A stretch of 64,000 nucleotides of DNA, taken from positions 2,356,001-2,420,000 of the forward strand of contig CM082589.2 of NCBI GenBank assembly GCA_040954595.2. Direction: 5' to 3'. Positions 41,801-64,000 of the stretch are shown here, in pieces (position 1 is the stretch's first letter; each line of letters opens with the position of its first letter). The translations under genes were made by a program, and so were the position numbers. The DNA comes from Balanoglossus misakiensis. Taxonomy: Eukaryota; Hemichordata. Below the pieces are notes generated by a model. It was not told the origin of the DNA and searched no databases. It saw only the letters and a list, made by a program, of their open reading frames with translations.

Positions 41801-43023
41801 CTTTAATTTCACAGATAACCTGGACGGGATGAACGTGTGGGAGGCGTTCTCCACCGGCGCCGAATCGCCACGCACGGAGTTCCTCATCACCGTGGACACC
41901 GACTTTGCCAACCGCCCAATCGACGATTACATGGGCGCAAACATCACTGCAATAAGGTGTGTGTGTCAATAACTCGTGCGCCTCCTGGTTGTAGAACTGC
42001 CGGAACTAAGCACTAAAGCAGTCAAGATTTTCATTTCATCGGCAACCCATGCTCTCGTTCAACGATGACGTGGTTTCAGCCCCCGAAATATCGATTTGTG
42101 TGTATGATTGCACTTGTCATTTGCGCTAATCGATTTTTGATTTCTTATTTTCTGTAGAGTTGGTGATTGGAAACTCATGATTGGCATTCCAACATTCTCG
42201 TATACACATCAAGACTGTGAGTACTCTCTCTGTGTGTGTCTTGTAATTGATTTTTGGTGATTATCTAATTTGACGGGGTTTCTAGCAGATGCATCTACTA
42301 AGCTTGGTATTGGCAGTACAAAGCCGAGGTTGTCATTTTTGCGTGAGTTGGGAACAAAGTTATGGTTTCAACGGTACTAAAAGACCACCTGTATTTTGTC
42401 TGCAGTCGGTTGGTATCCCCCACTCAACACAGAACACCCGACAGTGATTGAACCACCAGAGGAAAATACAGACGTATATTTGTTCAACATGAAAGGTAGG
42501 TTTTACTACTTCTCGACTCTAGGTGACAAGGGACGGTGTGTTGGTCCCGACCGATACAGTGGCAATCGTTTTAGCAATGAACGAGGTGAACTTGTGTATA
42601 CGAAACCGTACATATTTATACTAGTATACAGCTTTGTAAACGACAATAAGAGCGATGCAGCCTGAGCAAATGGGCAAATCATCCCCATTGATTTTGTTTC
42701 TAGACAGAAGTGTTATTCAATTATTTTAGGCAGGTGGTATTCTCCATTTGCCACACGTGTTAATTATACAAACCGCACGTGTTATTTGTGGTGAAATTGA
42801 CACCATATGTAAATCAGCTAGACTCTCACAAGATACCTTATCTCATTTTCCAGATGACCCTTACGAAGAACATAATCTTGCCGCTGAAATGCCCGACAAA
42901 GTGGCCGAGCTCCGCGAAAAACTGAAGCCCTACGAGGCCGAAGCTTGGACATTCTGGGGCGATCCGACCGATGCCGCTGATCCCAAGAACTTCAACAACT
43001 TCTGGGAAACCGGCTGGTGTTAA
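38832..43023 (+). CDS. Secreted arylsulfatase (ARSB/ARSI/ARSJ-like)
   Basis: Sixteen exons (38832-38877, 39020-39067, 39293-39404, 39651-39702, 39820-39923, 40135-40256, 40364-40461, 40654-40755, 40929-40992, 41136-41233, 41357-41493, 41601-41665, 41815-41956, 42158-42216, 42406-42495, 42854-43023) join to 502 aa. The first 15 residues are a signal peptide (MILLSVFILAVTCCY). Sulfatase landmarks: VADDLG metal aspartates (29-30), CSPSRAALFTGRY with Cys67 to be turned into formylglycine, VGKWHQGF, PHYP, and HADNGG with the metal-binding Asp-Asn. All visible active-site residues are present, so it should hydrolyse sulfate esters, probably on glycosaminoglycans or dietary sulfated polysaccharides in the lysosome or outside the cell. 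The NIPHGVPTTIPYLPARLKEN stretch and RGFDHWYG resemble arylsulfatase B relatives. Confidence 0.92.
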
Positions 43024-44426
43024 TCACCGATTAGATCTCAAGTACCTATAATTGGATCTGGCGTCGAAAACCGACAATTGTGTAAATGCATGCATGCTTG
43101 TTGTCAATTTGCCTGTTTAGCTGAGTATATGTAGTTGTTATTTAGTACATGACATTGGTTGTTAGTCCCACGGCTTATACCATTTGTACGATATTAGGGA
43201 ATAAAATTCCACAACTCTTTAGCACGCACACGGTCTGGTTTCAGGTGTGTTCTTATTTCGTGCAACCATCTTCGTACCCCAAAAAAGTATCTTTATTTCG
43301 CACTAGGGGTAAAATTAATCTCATGGCCGTATCTTTCTCCCCTCTTTCTCCTTGGTACAGCAACATTCCCCTTTCTCATAATTCCCTCTACTGCTCCGCA
43401 AGTGCCTGTACGTCATGCCCTTATTAGCAACCCATACCTGGCATAAACGATGTCATGTAAGGTTTCGTCGCATATTGGCGCTCGTCAAATCCAACCACTT
43501 TGCAGTACACTTGATGTAACAGCAGCGAAAATCCCTGGTCCCGATATAATCCATCCGACACCGAAACCCTTAGTGAAAAATCGCTAGATCTGGAGATGTA
43601 TTCAAATGACTTAACCATAATAGTATGCTGGATCATTTTATCAAACGTATTAGGCGCATAGGCCTTGTGGACATTCAATACTTTCAAAACACATTTCGGG
43701 GAAAATCTTAAAGTATGCTTACTGCAAAGTGTTGTTACTCAGTAATATCAGGCAGCTAGGTAGACATTCTATTCAGTTTTAATACAGTGAAAACACTTGC
43801 TTGATTTCTAATAACACTTTCTACAGAATAACTAAGTTATTGACAACATGAGTGCCCATTTACCATGTTTACAAGCTGTCAGGATTTGTTAGGGTCGCCA
43901 TTGAGCGTGCATGCTGGGAACAGGAAGTTTACTTGATTGAGGGACATGGTAAATTCCGACAGTCAGACGGCCATTTTGAAAATGGGGACGGCGGAACTGG
44001 GCGATAGGACAACTTAGTTCTGCGCATCGGTAGAGACTTTTCTTCGCGTTGGAGCCTAAACGACGGTTGTGTCGGTGCGTATTTGCTTGCCGTTTGGCCC
44101 GCATATTGGATATTACGTCGGCATTGTACAGGTGTATGTCTGGGCTAGTGGCCCTGGGTGAGTTCTTACCCCCACTCTGATGATTGAGGTGTAACCCCAA
44201 CCCCGGAAAGAAACCCCGAAACGTCATCCACGCCGAAGAAAGTTTGTTGCGCTGAACGAAAACACTGACGTCGAGAACTGCACCCGCTTTCAATGTTGAG
44301 GCGTGTGCGAAAGTAGGTGTCTCGGCGGAACACTGACAGTGGATATGTCGACACGTCGCTGAGTTTGCTGTTAAAGTTGTACGACTCTACGAGAGAGAGA
44401 GAGAGAGACTCGATCATCGCTGAAAG
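43024..44426. other. Intergenic and probable ROCK promoter/5' UTR
   Basis: Between the arylsulfatase stop and the ROCK start codon. A GA-run (44391-44407) lies just before the ATG. From about 43900 the sequence has more CpG than its surroundings, as in a TATA-less promoter of a broadly expressed gene. No separate gene seen. Confidence 0.45.
43200..43205 (+). terminator. Polyadenylation signal of the arylsulfatase gene
   Basis: AATAAA 177 bases after the stop codon. Confidence 0.55.

Positions 44427-64000
<19,574 letters not shown>

Overview
The window is animal nuclear DNA. Almost every gene is cut into many short exons with GT-AG introns, microsatellites are frequent, and the gene families are metazoan: Rho kinase, C-type lectins, SUEL lectins, ADAM-like domains, sigma-class GST, a GH9 domain and an arylsulfatase. 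The mix of GH9 with large lectin families and the many TACATGTA-type words suggest a marine invertebrate, perhaps an invertebrate deuterostome such as amphioxus or an acorn worm, or a mollusc or brachiopod. The sequence alone does not settle which. Exon models below were built by hand from splice sites, reading-frame continuity and paralogue comparison, so individual boundaries may be off by a few bases.

Layout. 0.8-1.5 kb: a broken relic that may be a retroelement. 1.9-4.0 kb (-): a secreted tectonin propeller joined to two SUEL lectin domains. 5.7-21.6 kb (-): a 52-exon mosaic locus. Its first module is signal peptide, ADAM-type propeptide, metalloprotease-like domain, Cys-rich region, then four C-type lectin domains (CTLDs) and three EGF-like domains. 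Its second module is propeptide, metalloprotease-like domain, Cys-rich region, CTLD, EGF, CTLD, EGF, GH9 glycosidase. 23.4-24.0 kb (+): a small LRAT/NlpC-like protein. 24.8-26.4 kb (-): a sigma-class glutathione transferase. 28.0-36.3 kb (+): a divergently oriented full paralogue of the second module (27 exons, 1289 aa). 36.5-37.3 kb: a satellite-like tandem repeat. 38.8-43.0 kb (+): a secreted arylsulfatase (16 exons, 502 aa). 44.4 kb to the end (+): the 5' two-thirds of a ROCK kinase gene with a 9.9-kb first intron; its Rho-binding, PH and C1 parts lie beyond the window.

Main result. The mosaic genes join an ADAM-like proprotease, C-type lectins, EGF modules and a cellulase-family domain in one secreted chain. 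Their enzyme cores look disabled. All three metalloprotease-like domains have lost the HExxHxxGxxH zinc site, in two different ways. Both GH9 domains carry DAGN where the family has DAGD (the second Asp is the general base) and HxQ where it has HxR. The fold-defining residues are kept and the reading frames are intact over thousands of bases. This looks like a family of secreted, polysaccharide-binding pseudoenzymes rather than pseudogenes. The LRAT-like protein between the two copies also lacks its catalytic cysteine. The neighbouring tectonin-SUEL lectin and active-looking arylsulfatase also act on, or bind, carbohydrates, but a shared pathway is inference only.
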